This document shows, in pieces, positions 53,350 through 61,898 of a stretch of 64,000 nt of DNA. The stretch comes from Psychrobacillus lasiicapitis. Lineage in GTDB: Bacteria; Bacillota; Bacilli; Bacillales_A; Planococcaceae. A program made the position numbers and the translations under genes. The stretch lies in the NCBI RefSeq assembly GCF_006861795.1, contig NZ_VDGH01000007.1, forward strand, positions 186,001 through 250,000, in the 5' to 3' direction. Numbering within the stretch: position 1 is the first letter of the stretch; the number at the start of each line of letters is the position of its first letter. A model generated the notes under the pieces. It made no database searches, had not been told where the DNA came from, and saw nothing but the letters and a program-made list of their open reading frames with translations.

Positions 53350-53769
53350 ATGCCAACACCAAGCATGGAAGACCATATTGAACAAATATATATATTAATC
53401 GAGCAGAAAGGATATGCTCGTGTGTCTGACATAGCAGAAGCATTATCGGTATTACCGTCTTCCGTTACAAAAATGGTGCAAAAACTAGATAAAGATGGTT
53501 TCTTAATATACGAAAAATATCGTGGTCTAACCCTTACAACAAAAGGTATGAAACTTGGTAAAAAACTAGTGAAACGACATGATTTACTGGAAGACTTTTT
53601 GCGATTAATTGGAGTAGAAGAAGAAAATATTTATGCGGATGTTGAAGGTATTGAACATCATTTAAGCTGGAATTCAATCGATCGAATTGCTGATTTGGTT
53701 TTATTTTTGGAAGAAAATCCAGAGCTGCAATCGAGACTTATTGCATTAAAAGAAGAAACAAAAGACTAA
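53350..53769 (+). CDS. mntR: Manganese transport repressor MntR
   Basis: A DtxR-family Mn2+-dependent repressor of 139 residues. All six B. subtilis metal ligands are at the expected positions: Asp8, Glu11, His77, Glu99, Glu102 and His103. The winged helix is at about 20-65. With Mn bound it represses Mn importers and activates exporters. No Mn transporter gene is adjacent; zupT at 24 kb is a conceivable target, but I see no MntR box there. The RBS is GGAAGATG. The downstream gene follows after 41 bp. Confidence 0.95.
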   Translation: MPTPSMEDHIEQIYILIEQKGYARVSDIAEALSVLPSSVTKMVQKLDKDGFLIYEKYRGLTLTTKGMKLGKKLVKRHDLLEDFLRLIGVEEENIYADVEGIEHHLSWNSIDRIADLVLFLEENPELQSRLIALKEETKD

Positions 53770-53810
53770 GAACAAAACCATATAACATGGATATAAGGAG
53801 AGCGATACAT

Positions 53811-54671
53811 TTGTCAGAACTAGCATCAGGAGAGATTGTGAAATTACAAGTGACGTCACAAGAGGGATCAAAATGGATTCTTCAGCATAATACAACGGAA
53901 ATTTCATTGAACGCATCAGAGGCACCAGAAAATTTACAAGTGGATGATACGATTGAGGTATTTTTATTCGTAGATCGAAGAGGAAATTTATCTGCCACAA
54001 CTGCACTTCCTACTATACAAAAAGGAACTTATGGATGGGCAAAAGTGATTAAGGTTTCTGAAAAAGAAGGTGCTTTTGTGGATATCGGTACTTCCAAAGA
54101 AGTGCAAGTAAAAGCAGAGGACTTGCCGAAGATAAAAGAACTTTGGCCAGTAAACGGCGATCATTTATACATGACTCTTCGTACAGACAAAGACGGACAA
54201 TTATTTGGACGTTTGGCAACAGAGGATCGAGTAGAAGAGCTATATATAGATGCCCCAACTACATTATTCAACCAAAATATTCAGGCAAGACCGTATAGAT
54301 TATTGCCAATTGGAACTTTCTTACTAAGTGTACCAGAGAACTATCGAATTTTCGTGCATCAATCAGAACGTACAGAAGAGCCAAGACTAGGACAAGATTT
54401 AACAGTTCGTATTATCGATACGAAAGAAGATGGCTCTTTGAACGGATCGCTTCTTCCTCGTAATCACGAACGTTTAGGAGACGACGCGGAATCTATCTTC
54501 CGCTACTTAAATGATGTAGGTGGTAAAATGCCATTTACAGATAAATCTACACCCGAGGAAATACAAGAAATGTTCTCTATGAGCAAGGCGGCATTCAAGC
54601 GGGCGTTAGGAAAGTTAATGAAAGAAGGAAAAATTGTTCAAGCCGATGGTTGGACACAATTGAAATTATAA
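53811..54671 (+). CDS. cvfB: S1-like RNA-binding protein CvfB (YitL)
   Basis: A 286-residue protein of the CvfB family: several small OB/S1-type beta barrels (about 1-60, 65-130, 135-205) and a C-terminal winged helix (about 215-286, MSKAAFKRALGKLMKEGKIV). In S. aureus CvfB affects virulence gene expression by binding RNA. TTG 53811 is chosen because AAGGAG lies 9 bp upstream; an ATG at 53787 would place that RBS inside the gene. Confidence 0.9.
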   Translation: MSELASGEIVKLQVTSQEGSKWILQHNTTEISLNASEAPENLQVDDTIEVFLFVDRRGNLSATTALPTIQKGTYGWAKVIKVSEKEGAFVDIGTSKEVQVKAEDLPKIKELWPVNGDHLYMTLRTDKDGQLFGRLATEDRVEELYIDAPTTLFNQNIQARPYRLLPIGTFLLSVPENYRIFVHQSERTEEPRLGQDLTVRIIDTKEDGSLNGSLLPRNHERLGDDAESIFRYLNDVGGKMPFTDKSTPEEIQEMFSMSKAAFKRALGKLMKEGKIVQADGWTQLKL

Positions 54672-54763
54672 AGAGATAGGGGTAAAAAGAATCGATTCAT
54701 TCGGAACTTTTTACTCCTTTTTACGTACTAATGGAAGAGCCAACTGGAAGGGAGTTTGATAAA

Positions 54764-55681
54764 ATGAAAAGGTTTTTGCAAACAATAATGGCTATAGTAT
54801 TAGTAATAGGAGCATTTATTGCCCCGTCCATTGCACTAGCAGACTCAGATGGATCGACGACCGAAGAAGTGGTAAATGAGAAATTTGGTGCACCCATCGT
54901 TGTTTACGGTGGCAATCTAACAGAAGAACAAAAGAATAGTGTAAAAGAAAGCTTAAAAATAACAGATAGCTCTGATATTCAAGAAATTGAAGTAACAGGA
55001 CAAGATCTAGTAACCTATTTAAAAGATGGAGATGCATCTGCGCGAATGTTTTCTTCTGCTAAGATTACAAGAAAAGATGCAGGAAAAGGGTTAGTCATTA
55101 ATATTGTTACACCAGATAATATTACAGAAGTAACATCTGAAATGTATGCCAATGCCATGCTGACAGCTGGTATTCAAGATGCAGTTGTTGAAATTGCAGC
55201 TCCTAAACCAGTTACTGGTCATTCAGCATTAGTTGGTATATATAAAGCTTATGAAGTAACAGGTGGAAAGCTAGATACGGAGCGTACAGATGTAGCAAAT
55301 GATGAGTTGTCTGTAGCGACCATTCTTTCAGAAGAAGCAGGTATTGATGAAGCGAAAGTAAGTGAGCTACTTACAGAAATTAAAAAACAAATTGCTGAGC
55401 AAAACCCTGTGACGCGAGAAGAAGTAGAAAAAATCGTATCGGAGCAGCTCTCCAAGTTACAAATTGAGCTTTCTGAAAAAGACCGTCAGTTATTAATCGA
55501 TATTATGGATCGTATTCGTCAATTAGATATCGATTTTAGTAAATGGTCCGATCAGTTAAATGATTTAAGTAAAACAATTGAAGAAAAGGTCGGTAATCTT
55601 GTGGATAATGAAGGCTTTTGGCAAAGCGTTAAAAACTTCTTTAATAATTTAATCGATTCTATTCGTTCTCTATTTAACTAA
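54764..55681 (+). CDS. ypuA: Secreted DUF1002 protein (YpuA-like)
   Basis: A 305-residue exported protein. Residues 1-26 are a signal peptide (MKRFLQTIMAIVLVIGAFIA, cleavage near ALA-DSD). The DUF1002 region (about 40-200) contains GGNLTEEQKNSVKESL and NAMLTAGIQDAVVEIAAP. The C-terminal third (about 210-300) is a long charged, probably coiled-coil helix. B. subtilis YpuA is its counterpart; the function is unknown, and the Bacillus gene is cell-envelope-stress related. ATG 54764 follows GAAGGGAG. Confidence 0.85.
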   Translation: MKRFLQTIMAIVLVIGAFIAPSIALADSDGSTTEEVVNEKFGAPIVVYGGNLTEEQKNSVKESLKITDSSDIQEIEVTGQDLVTYLKDGDASARMFSSAKITRKDAGKGLVINIVTPDNITEVTSEMYANAMLTAGIQDAVVEIAAPKPVTGHSALVGIYKAYEVTGGKLDTERTDVANDELSVATILSEEAGIDEAKVSELLTEIKKQIAEQNPVTREEVEKIVSEQLSKLQIELSEKDRQLLIDIMDRIRQLDIDFSKWSDQLNDLSKTIEEKVGNLVDNEGFWQSVKNFFNNLIDSIRSLFN

Positions 55682-55686
55682 AAAGC

Positions 55687-55728
55687 ACATCCTAATTGTC
55701 CATAAGCGACAGTTAGGATGTTTTTATA
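55687..55728 (+). terminator. Terminator after the YpuA-like gene
   Basis: ACATCCTAATTGTC (55687-55700) pairs with 55708-55721, followed by T5. Confidence 0.88.
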
Positions 55729-55771
55729 TCTATTTGGATAATATACACAATATACAGGGTTGGGTGCTGTT

Positions 55772-56366
55772 TAGGGAAACTGCGAGGTAAAGAGATACGG
55801 CAAAGGCATTTGATTTCCGCTCCAGGCGGACGCTTACCGCGGGGCGGGCGGTGAGCCTCCTCGTCGCACGCTCCTGCGGGGTCTCACCTGTCCCGCTGAT
55901 CCCGCAGGTGTCGCCGCCTTGCGCTTCAATCAATAGAACTTGCTGACTAATCCATAATTAAATGCAAAAAAGCTCTTTCATTTATTTACCACTGTCAAGC
56001 AGTTCTTATTTAAAATCATTTTATGTACAGTATAAATTATAGGGAAGGTTGCTATTAGCCATTCAAGCAATGGGTCCCAACAATAGATAACAATCGCTTG
56101 ATAGTATATCTTTTCAACTAATAAAAGGTTTTCACCCATTGAAAATGCAACATAGTACTAAATTTAGTGTCTCATTATGGAGTAATTAGCAAACTCTATT
56201 GGATTGTAGCGAAGGGGTGGCGACTCCGACGGGAACAGTACGGGCTGAAAGCCCCGCAGGAGCGAGAGCTCCGAGGAGATGGAAGCCGTGCCCGCGGAAA
56301 GCGTCCACCCTGTAGCGGAAATCCCAGTGGACACTTTATTCAACTTACTACCGCACAGTTTCCCTA
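55772..56366. repeat. Inverted-pair element, copy C (595 bp)
   Basis: An 18-bp terminal inverted repeat TAGGGAAACTG.G.GGTA (55772-55789) matches 56349-56366 with two mismatches. The left unit is about 55812-55935, the inverted right unit about 56188-56325, and the AT-rich centre about 55936-56187. It lies between the ypuA terminator and the MhqO-like promoter. Short ORFs over it reflect the repeat, not genes. Confidence 0.9.
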
Positions 56367-56427
56367 TAATGCTCATATTATTTCCATAGAAAACAGAATA
56401 TCCTTAAAGACACGTCTGCTTTATTAT

Positions 56428-56456
56428 TTGCATACAAAATAAATCTTTGATATTAT
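56428..56456 (+). promoter_or_regulatory. SigA-like promoter of the MhqO-like gene
   Basis: TTGCAT (56428-56433), a 17-bp spacer and TATTAT (56451-56456), directly before the palindrome at 56467. Confidence 0.7.
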
Positions 56457-56466
56457 ATAACTAATA

Positions 56467-56484
56467 TATCTCGAATTCAAGATA
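56467..56484 (+). promoter_or_regulatory. MhqR-like palindromic operator
   Basis: TATCTCGAATTCAAGATA is a near-perfect 18-bp palindrome (one mismatched pair) at the transcription start. It resembles the TATCTCGAATTCGAGATA-type MhqR site of B. subtilis as I recall it. Confidence 0.75.
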
Positions 56485-56502
56485 AATAAGGAGGACATAA
56501 AA

Positions 56503-57471
56503 ATGAAATTAGCGGGTATACACCATGTATCAGCCATTACGGGAGATGCAGATAAAAATCATGATTTCTTTACAAGAATATTAGGAATGCGTTTAGTGAA
56601 AAAGAGTGTAAATCAGGATAGTACCTCCTCGTATCATTTGTTTTACGCAGATGCAGTAGGGACACCTGGTACAGATATGACGTACTTTGACATTCCGATG
56701 GCAGGCAGAACATATCCTGGAGTATCTAGTATTAGTAATACTGGATTTCGTGTGCAAAGCGATGATGCATTAACATTTTGGAAAGCAAGATTTGAAAAAT
56801 ATGAAGTACCTCACGAACAGATAGTAGAAAAATACGGTAGAAACACGCTTTACTTTGAGGATTTTGAAGGCTCCAGAATGATGCTTGTAGTAGATGATGG
56901 CCAAGGGATTCCTTATGGAAAACCATGGGTAAAGGATGAAATCTCTGCTGAAAACGCACTAGTAGGTTTAGGACCAGTTACACTAACAGTAAGAAAATCG
57001 GCTGCAACAGAAAAGGTACTTCAAAGTATACTCGGATTTACACTAGCAGGGTCGTATCCATCCAAAATAGAAAATATGCCTGATATTCTTGTATATACTA
57101 CAGGAGAAGGTGGACCAGCAGGAGAAGTGCATATCGAAACACGCACAGATTTGCCTATTGAACGACCAGGACGTGGAAGCGTCCATCATGTAGCATTTCG
57201 TGTACCGTCAATGGAAGATTACCCAAAATGGGAAGAATTACTGCGCTCTCATGGATTTACTACTTCTGGGTTGGTCGATCGCTATTATTTTAAATCTATT
57301 TACTTTAGAGAGCCGAACGGTATTTTATACGAATTGGCAACAGATGAACCGGGGTTCGATTCTGATGAACCGATGGAAACCCTTGGAGAAAAACTTGCAT
57401 TACCGCCTTTTTTAGAACCAAAAAGAGCACAAATAGAAGCCAAGTTGCGTCCGTTGTCAATTAACAAATAA
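56503..57471 (+). CDS. Ring-cleaving dioxygenase, MhqO/MhqA type (VOC family)
   Basis: A 322-residue enzyme with four vicinal-oxygen-chelate modules. It starts with GIHHVSAITGDADKNHDFF, whose His is the first metal ligand, has GSVHHVAFRVPS (about 226-237) for the second and GILYELATDEPGF (Glu near 275) for the third. B. subtilis MhqA, MhqE and MhqO are hydroquinone-specific dioxygenases induced by quinones through MhqR. The operator-like palindrome upstream supports the same control here, though no mhqR gene is in the window. Confidence 0.88.
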   Translation: MKLAGIHHVSAITGDADKNHDFFTRILGMRLVKKSVNQDSTSSYHLFYADAVGTPGTDMTYFDIPMAGRTYPGVSSISNTGFRVQSDDALTFWKARFEKYEVPHEQIVEKYGRNTLYFEDFEGSRMMLVVDDGQGIPYGKPWVKDEISAENALVGLGPVTLTVRKSAATEKVLQSILGFTLAGSYPSKIENMPDILVYTTGEGGPAGEVHIETRTDLPIERPGRGSVHHVAFRVPSMEDYPKWEELLRSHGFTTSGLVDRYYFKSIYFREPNGILYELATDEPGFDSDEPMETLGEKLALPPFLEPKRAQIEAKLRPLSINK

Positions 57472-57504
57472 ATGTGATAAAATTCAGAAAAGGAGTGGTA
57501 GACA

Positions 57505-57786
57505 ATGGATTTTCAATACAAAGAATTAGGCAATGACGTTTTTGCGTACGAGTATACGCAAGAGGGAGAGAAACTTGGAGAGATAACGTGGACATTATTG
57601 GGAGACATTATGGTAATGGATCACACTTACGTTTCTGATAAGTTAAGAGGTCAAGGTATAGCAAAAAAACTACTGGATGCTGCCTCTTCCTATGCCCGCC
57701 AAAATAATTTGAAAATGGAAGCTGTATGCTCCTATGTTGTAGCAGTCTTCAATAAATCTGATGAATATAATGATGTAAAAGCCTAG
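57505..57786 (+). CDS. Small GNAT-like acetyltransferase (YjdJ type)
   Basis: A 93-residue minimal acetyltransferase of the Acetyltransf_CG group (PF14542). The acetyl-CoA motif is VSDKLRGQGIAKKLLDAASSYAR (given as VSDKLRGQGIAKKLLD), and the C-terminal Cys/Tyr pair CSYVVAVF is typical. The function is unknown. The RBS is AAAGGAGTGG. It lies 33 bp after the dioxygenase gene with no terminator between them, so it is probably co-transcribed. Confidence 0.85.
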   Translation: MDFQYKELGNDVFAYEYTQEGEKLGEITWTLLGDIMVMDHTYVSDKLRGQGIAKKLLDAASSYARQNNLKMEAVCSYVVAVFNKSDEYNDVKA

Positions 57787-57792
57787 TAATAC

Positions 57793-57836
57793 AAAAAGGC
57801 AATCCGCTTTATAGATAAGTGGATTGCCTTTTTATT
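57793..57836. terminator. Terminator after the YjdJ-like gene
   Basis: A perfect 17-bp stem, 57793-57809 with 57817-57833. It can also close the 32-codon gene on the other strand. Confidence 0.92.
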
Positions 57837-57845
57837 TTTTGTTTA

Positions 57846-57944
57846 TTAAATCTGTGTAAAGAATACCAAAATACCTGTTAATACCGAAGCACCTGCCAAT
57901 GTGTAAAAGAAATCAGTCTGGTTGAATATCAATTTTTTCTCCAT
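57846..57944 (-). CDS. Putative 32-residue membrane peptide
   Basis: The frame reads MEKKLIFNQTDFFYTLAG and ends in a hydrophobic helix ILVFFTQI. It has a good RBS (GAAGGGATG 7-12 bp before the ATG) and ends just before a bidirectional terminator, as a real gene would. One membrane helix covers most of residues 12-31. I know no family. Without comparison to relatives it remains a candidate. Confidence 0.5.
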   Translation of the reverse strand: MEKKLIFNQTDFFYTLAGASVLTGILVFFTQI

Positions 57945-58106
57945 CTAATCATCCCTTCTAGAATAAGTGTTAGTATATAAATACCCAATTACAAAATAAT
58001 ATAAACAGGTTTAACCCAAAAGGTTGCGGGAAGATGAAAAAAGACGAAACTTTTAGGAGCGGTATTCGTAGAATAATTATATTAAAATTTTATGGAGGTT
58101 ATCTAT

Positions 58107-58571
58107 ATGTCACGTACTGGAGAAATAGTTTTAGGAGTAATTAGTGCGGTTTTTACTATTATCGCAATTATAGGAGTATCTATTCTTGTAGTTAGTGGAA
58201 GTGCTGCAATTCAAGACGAGTCAGTAAAGTCTGATATACAACAAGAAATCTTGAATGATCCGAATTTTACAGGAGAGGAAGCTGAAATGGTTGTCCAATT
58301 TTTGGACGTATTACCAGGAATGTTCAGCACTTTTGGGTGGGGATTTGTTATCGTTCTTGTGATTAGCCTTGTATTGAATATCGTAGGAATTGTTGCTGTT
58401 ACTAAAAACAAAAAACCGAAGCTTGCAGGTGCTATGTTTATAATAGCTGGACTATTTGCGGGAATTATTTCATTGACTTCGATCTTATTGTACATCGCTG
58501 CTATTATGTGTTTTGTTCGAAAAGCACCTGTACAATTCAATGATCAAGAAGAATACTACAAATCAGTATAA
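58107..58571 (+). CDS. DUF4064-family membrane protein
   Basis: A protein of 154 residues with four probable helices (about 7-30, 78-100, 110-128, 130-145) and an extracellular loop rich in Asp and Glu between the first two (DESVKSDIQQEILNDPNF). It matches the DUF4064 family, whose function is unknown. ATG 58107 follows GGAGG; an upstream in-frame ATG at 58092 lacks an RBS. The terminator follows at once. Confidence 0.82.
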   Translation: MSRTGEIVLGVISAVFTIIAIIGVSILVVSGSAAIQDESVKSDIQQEILNDPNFTGEEAEMVVQFLDVLPGMFSTFGWGFVIVLVISLVLNIVGIVAVTKNKKPKLAGAMFIIAGLFAGIISLTSILLYIAAIMCFVRKAPVQFNDQEEYYKSV

Positions 58572-58573
58572 TT

Positions 58574-58606
58574 AAAAAACACTAGCTTAGTAAGCTGGTG
58601 TTTTTA
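58574..58606. terminator. Bidirectional terminator overlapping the end of a GNAT gene
   Basis: AAAAACACTAGCTTA (58575-58589) pairs with TAAGCTGGTGTTTTT (58591-58605). The stop of the convergent GNAT gene (58587) lies in the loop. Confidence 0.85.
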
Positions 58607-59078
58607 ATAGGTACATGTATTTTGCAGTGGTTAATGGATGACCCTCAAAATATTCGTCAAATTCTTCTAAGCATTCAAATCCAAATTTTTCATAAAAAAA
58701 CCGAGCTTTTTGATTTGCACCTTCTACATAAACGAATAATTGGCGACCAGTATGCATTTCTTCTAATCCAGCTAGAAGTAGCTTTTTACCGTAGCCAAGC
58801 TGTTGATATTCGGGCAATATGTAAATGGCAGTTAGTTCTGCATCACCATCTTCATCTACATATGTAAAGCTTGCAAATCCAACTGGTTGCCCTTTATATT
58901 CGGCGATTAAGAAAATAGTTTTTTCCATTCGTTTCGCAAGCATTGTATTCGAATATGCCTTTTCTAGAAAAAGGGATTGTATATTATCAGGGATAATACC
59001 CTTATATGTTTCGTTCCAACTGATCTTTGCGATTTGTTGTACAGTTGAAATATCTTCTAACGTCGTCGCCCTAATCAT
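58587..59078 (-). CDS. GNAT-family N-acetyltransferase
   Basis: An acetyltransferase of 163 residues: MIRATTLEDISTVQQIAKIS (N-terminal strand and helix), the acetyl-CoA loop LPEYQQLGYGKKLLLAG (about 88-104), and VYVEGANQKARFFYEKFGFE near the C-terminus (given here as the single conserved region). The acceptor is unknown. The RBS is GAGGTGAG. It is monocistronic and convergent with the DUF4064 gene. Confidence 0.85.
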   Translation of the reverse strand: MIRATTLEDISTVQQIAKISWNETYKGIIPDNIQSLFLEKAYSNTMLAKRMEKTIFLIAEYKGQPVGFASFTYVDEDGDAELTAIYILPEYQQLGYGKKLLLAGLEEMHTGRQLFVYVEGANQKARFFYEKFGFECLEEFDEYFEGHPLTTAKYMYLLKTPAY

Positions 59079-59257
59079 TCGAACTCACCTCTAAATTCTT
59101 TTAGTTATCATATCAAAAATACGAACAATCTTCTACCAATAAGTAGAATAAAAATGCTAGCTTTTAATGTTTGGAGAAAAAGATTGAAGTTTAAGCGTTG
59201 TAAAAGAGGGTATATATTAACAGGTAATAGAATAAGAAAAACTCGGAGGTAATTTAA

Positions 59258-59554
59258 ATGGCAAAAAACAAATCATTACTATTAGCAGGTCTTGCAGCGG
59301 GGGCATATGCCTATTTTAGAAAAAAAGAAAACCGAGATAAAGCAATGGTAGCGTTTAATAATACAAAAGCAAAAGTAAATTCCTTTATGGAAGCTCAGCA
59401 ACATAATAATTCAGATTTAACTGCAGCCGGTAACCCGGATCCCCAGGATATCCAAGATAACAAAATGGTATCTGAAGGGGCAATGACAAGTGTTCAGTAC
59501 TATAACGAAGAAGTACAAGACAACACTAAAAAACCTCAAGAAAAAACAAATTAA
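59258..59554 (+). CDS. Small hypothetical protein with N-terminal hydrophobic segment
   Basis: A 98-residue protein. A short hydrophobic stretch (LLLAGLAAGAYAYF, about 7-20) is followed by a basic patch RKKENRDKA, a helical region, and a polar Gln/Asn/Asp-rich tail. The start pattern MAKNKSLLLAGLAAGAYAYF recalls YtxH-like general stress proteins, but I cannot place it in a family. The RBS GGAGG is strong and a terminator follows directly. Confidence 0.7.
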   Translation: MAKNKSLLLAGLAAGAYAYFRKKENRDKAMVAFNNTKAKVNSFMEAQQHNNSDLTAAGNPDPQDIQDNKMVSEGAMTSVQYYNEEVQDNTKKPQEKTN

Positions 59555-59581
59555 AAAGTGCCTATTACGGGCACTTTTTAA
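59553..59581. terminator. Terminator after the 98-residue gene
   Basis: AAAAAGTGCC (59553-59562) pairs with GGCACTTTTT (59570-59579); it works in both directions. Confidence 0.85.
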
Positions 59582-59594
59582 TTTGGCTGATCCT

Positions 59595-60731
59595 TTACTT
59601 TTTAGAGATTAAAATAGATAAACTAGATGTTATGAGTAAAACAATTCCCGTTAGAAAAAAGCCGTCATTGGCAGTTAGCTCTAAATAGCCAGTCACACTC
59701 GAGCCAGCTACAACTCCAATAGAGAAAAATGCATAAAAATAACCATATGCTTTGCCTCGGTTAGAAGAATGGGTAGAATCGATTAATAGTGAATTAATAG
59801 AAGGGAATAAAAAAGCAAAGCCGACCCCATATAAACCCATCCACATATACATAAACAACAATATCTCCGTTTGTCCTAAAAGCAACATGCTTGTACCCAT
59901 AAGAGCCATTCCAAAAGCAAGTGTCTTCACTGGTTTTACCTGATCGAAAATACGATTGGTTGGCATAATAAAAATCAGAATTGCGACAAATCCGAAAATA
60001 CTTAATAGCAAACCGCTAGTTTTTGTATCAAATCCGAGATGTAAAATCTTTAAAGGGAGCATATAAGCTAATACACCTTGCGAAAACATTAAGAAAAATG
60101 CTCCTGCAAAAGCTTTTACAAGTCCGGCTTCTTGAAAAAATTGACGAATAGAAATAGTAGAAGTTGACTTGGTAATGGTGGTTTGTCTACGAATTGTAAT
60201 GGATTTTAAGAGAACAACCGATAAAACGCTTAACAAAAGCATGATGGAAGCCGTAATACTAAGTACAAATACTTCGCTTTTCTTACTGGCAATAATCCCA
60301 CTCATAGCTGGACCTACTATAGCAGCTAATCCAACAAAGGCACCAGACAGTGCGACACCTTTCCCACGTTTATCACTAGCTGTTTGGTTAGCGGAAAAAG
60401 TAAAAGCAGCAGGTACGATAAATCCTGCAACCAAACCGTGGATAAATCGTATGAATAATAATCCAATTGGTTCTGTTACCAAATGATACAAAAATAATGC
60501 ACCGCTAGTGGCAAACAAACCAAATAATAAAACATAATAGGGTCCTTTTTTATCAGTTAAGACACCAGAAATAACGTTACCAATTGTATTGGCGAAGGAA
60601 TACATACCTACAACTAAGCCGGTTATAAATGGAGTTGCACCAAGTTTATTAGCATAAGGGCTCATGATCGGCAATTGTGTAAACAGATCAAAAAAGGAGA
60701 AAAAGATAATGAGATAAACAAATGAGCGCAA
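59595..60731 (-). CDS. MFS transporter
   Basis: A major facilitator protein of 378 residues with 11-12 helices. The loop 2-3 motif is GVLTDKKGPYYVL and helix 5 carries GAFVGLAAIVGPAMSG, a motif typical of drug/H+ antiporters, so efflux is more likely than uptake. The substrate cannot be assigned. TTG 60731 follows AGAGGAAC. It is divergent from the AraC-type gene 312 bp away, which may regulate it. Confidence 0.82.
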   Translation of the reverse strand: MRSFVYLIIFFSFFDLFTQLPIMSPYANKLGATPFITGLVVGMYSFANTIGNVISGVLTDKKGPYYVLLFGLFATSGALFLYHLVTEPIGLLFIRFIHGLVAGFIVPAAFTFSANQTASDKRGKGVALSGAFVGLAAIVGPAMSGIIASKKSEVFVLSITASIMLLLSVLSVVLLKSITIRRQTTITKSTSTISIRQFFQEAGLVKAFAGAFFLMFSQGVLAYMLPLKILHLGFDTKTSGLLLSIFGFVAILIFIMPTNRIFDQVKPVKTLAFGMALMGTSMLLLGQTEILLFMYMWMGLYGVGFAFLFPSINSLLIDSTHSSNRGKAYGYFYAFFSIGVVAGSSVTGYLELTANDGFFLTGIVLLITSSLSILISKK

Positions 60732-61043
60732 TTCAGTTCCTCTTTTCTATATCGAACTATTCCTTATATTAGCATTTAGATGTGATTCACACTAGAAACG
60801 GAAAAGAATATTTGGACAGTATAAAAATTTACAGAAGATAATTGAAAAATAGTGGAAAATGACGAAATAAACTATAGTATCAATACAATTATGTTTATAT
60901 AATAACGAAGGAAATTTATGTGAAAAACTTCACCTATTTTAAGTGATAATATTTTAAACTTCCAGTATAATGATATAAAATGATTCTGTATTCCTAAAGT
61001 GCGAATTCCAAAAGTACTAGAAGAAAAGAAAGATGAGGTTTGT
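60732..61043. other. AT-rich divergent promoter region
   Basis: These 312 bp lie between the MFS and AraC-type genes. They hold no ORF with an RBS and no strong hairpin. Several AT-rich -10-like boxes are present (for example TATAAT at about 60965), but no promoter can be singled out. Confidence 0.5.
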
Positions 61044-61835
61044 ATGTATAGCAAAGAGAAAATATTTTTGGAGTATTTCTCCAAGTCTTATAACAAAGAA
61101 ATGGGAGTCACCAATAGAATTGAAGGTTTAGATCAATTTTTCGAATTAGAGAAGAAGTTATTTCTACATATGTTTTCATATGAAATAGAAGAAGCAAAAG
61201 CGGTACTAAGAAAAATGATCGACTTAATTATCGCCAGAACTGGAAAACAAATGATATTAAATGTGAAAAATTACTACATTCAATTAGCATCCATTATGGC
61301 GAGAAAGCTTTACGAAAACCAAGTACCTACAGATAAAGTAATGGCCTTTAATATTGCAAGCGTTGATATTATCGATACACAAATGAATGATGCTCAATTT
61401 CTCCAATGTGCAGATGAGCTAGTAGAATTTTTTGTTTTAGTAATTACAGAAAGGAAAAAACCTTCCTTCGGTCACCAAACAGTGAATAAAGTAATATTAT
61501 TTATCAACGACGGGATTGAGACTAGCTTAACGGTGGAAGATATTGCAAATCATTTCAATATTAGTACAAGTCATTTGTCTCGTATATTCAGAGAACATAC
61601 TGGTGTAACTTTAGTAGAGTATTTAAATATTCGTAAAGTCGAAGAATGCCAATTTTTTTTACGGCACACGAATAAAGCTATTTTGGATATTTCAGATGCA
61701 TTCCATTTTTGCAACCAAAGTTACTTCACGCGTATTTTTAAAAAGTATACAGGTGTAACACCTAAACAATTTAGAAATCATTTGGAACATCCAACCTTTA
61801 AATATGTTTTCCCTAACGAGCCTAAATCACTTTAG
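61044..61835 (+). CDS. AraC-family transcriptional regulator
   Basis: A protein of 263 residues. The N-terminal part (about 1-155) is helical with no recognised ligand domain. The C-terminal double helix-turn-helix is complete: SLTVEDIANHFNISTSHLSR (about 172-191) and ILDISDAFHFCNQSYFTRIF (about 218-237), ending YTGVTPKQFRNH. ATG 61044 follows GATGAGG; the frame is open to GTG 60999. Targets are unknown; the divergent MFS gene is a candidate. Confidence 0.88.
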   Translation: MYSKEKIFLEYFSKSYNKEMGVTNRIEGLDQFFELEKKLFLHMFSYEIEEAKAVLRKMIDLIIARTGKQMILNVKNYYIQLASIMARKLYENQVPTDKVMAFNIASVDIIDTQMNDAQFLQCADELVEFFVLVITERKKPSFGHQTVNKVILFINDGIETSLTVEDIANHFNISTSHLSRIFREHTGVTLVEYLNIRKVEECQFFLRHTNKAILDISDAFHFCNQSYFTRIFKKYTGVTPKQFRNHLEHPTFKYVFPNEPKSL

Positions 61836-61898
61836 ATTTGATAAATAGCTTCATAGTGATGTATACTCTGTATAGTTTGATAATTGTAGGTGAATGAA

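Noticed and set aside
61836-61898. MifM-like arrest-peptide leader before yidC2
   Set aside because: The gap is only about 60 bp and holds no open frame with an RBS.
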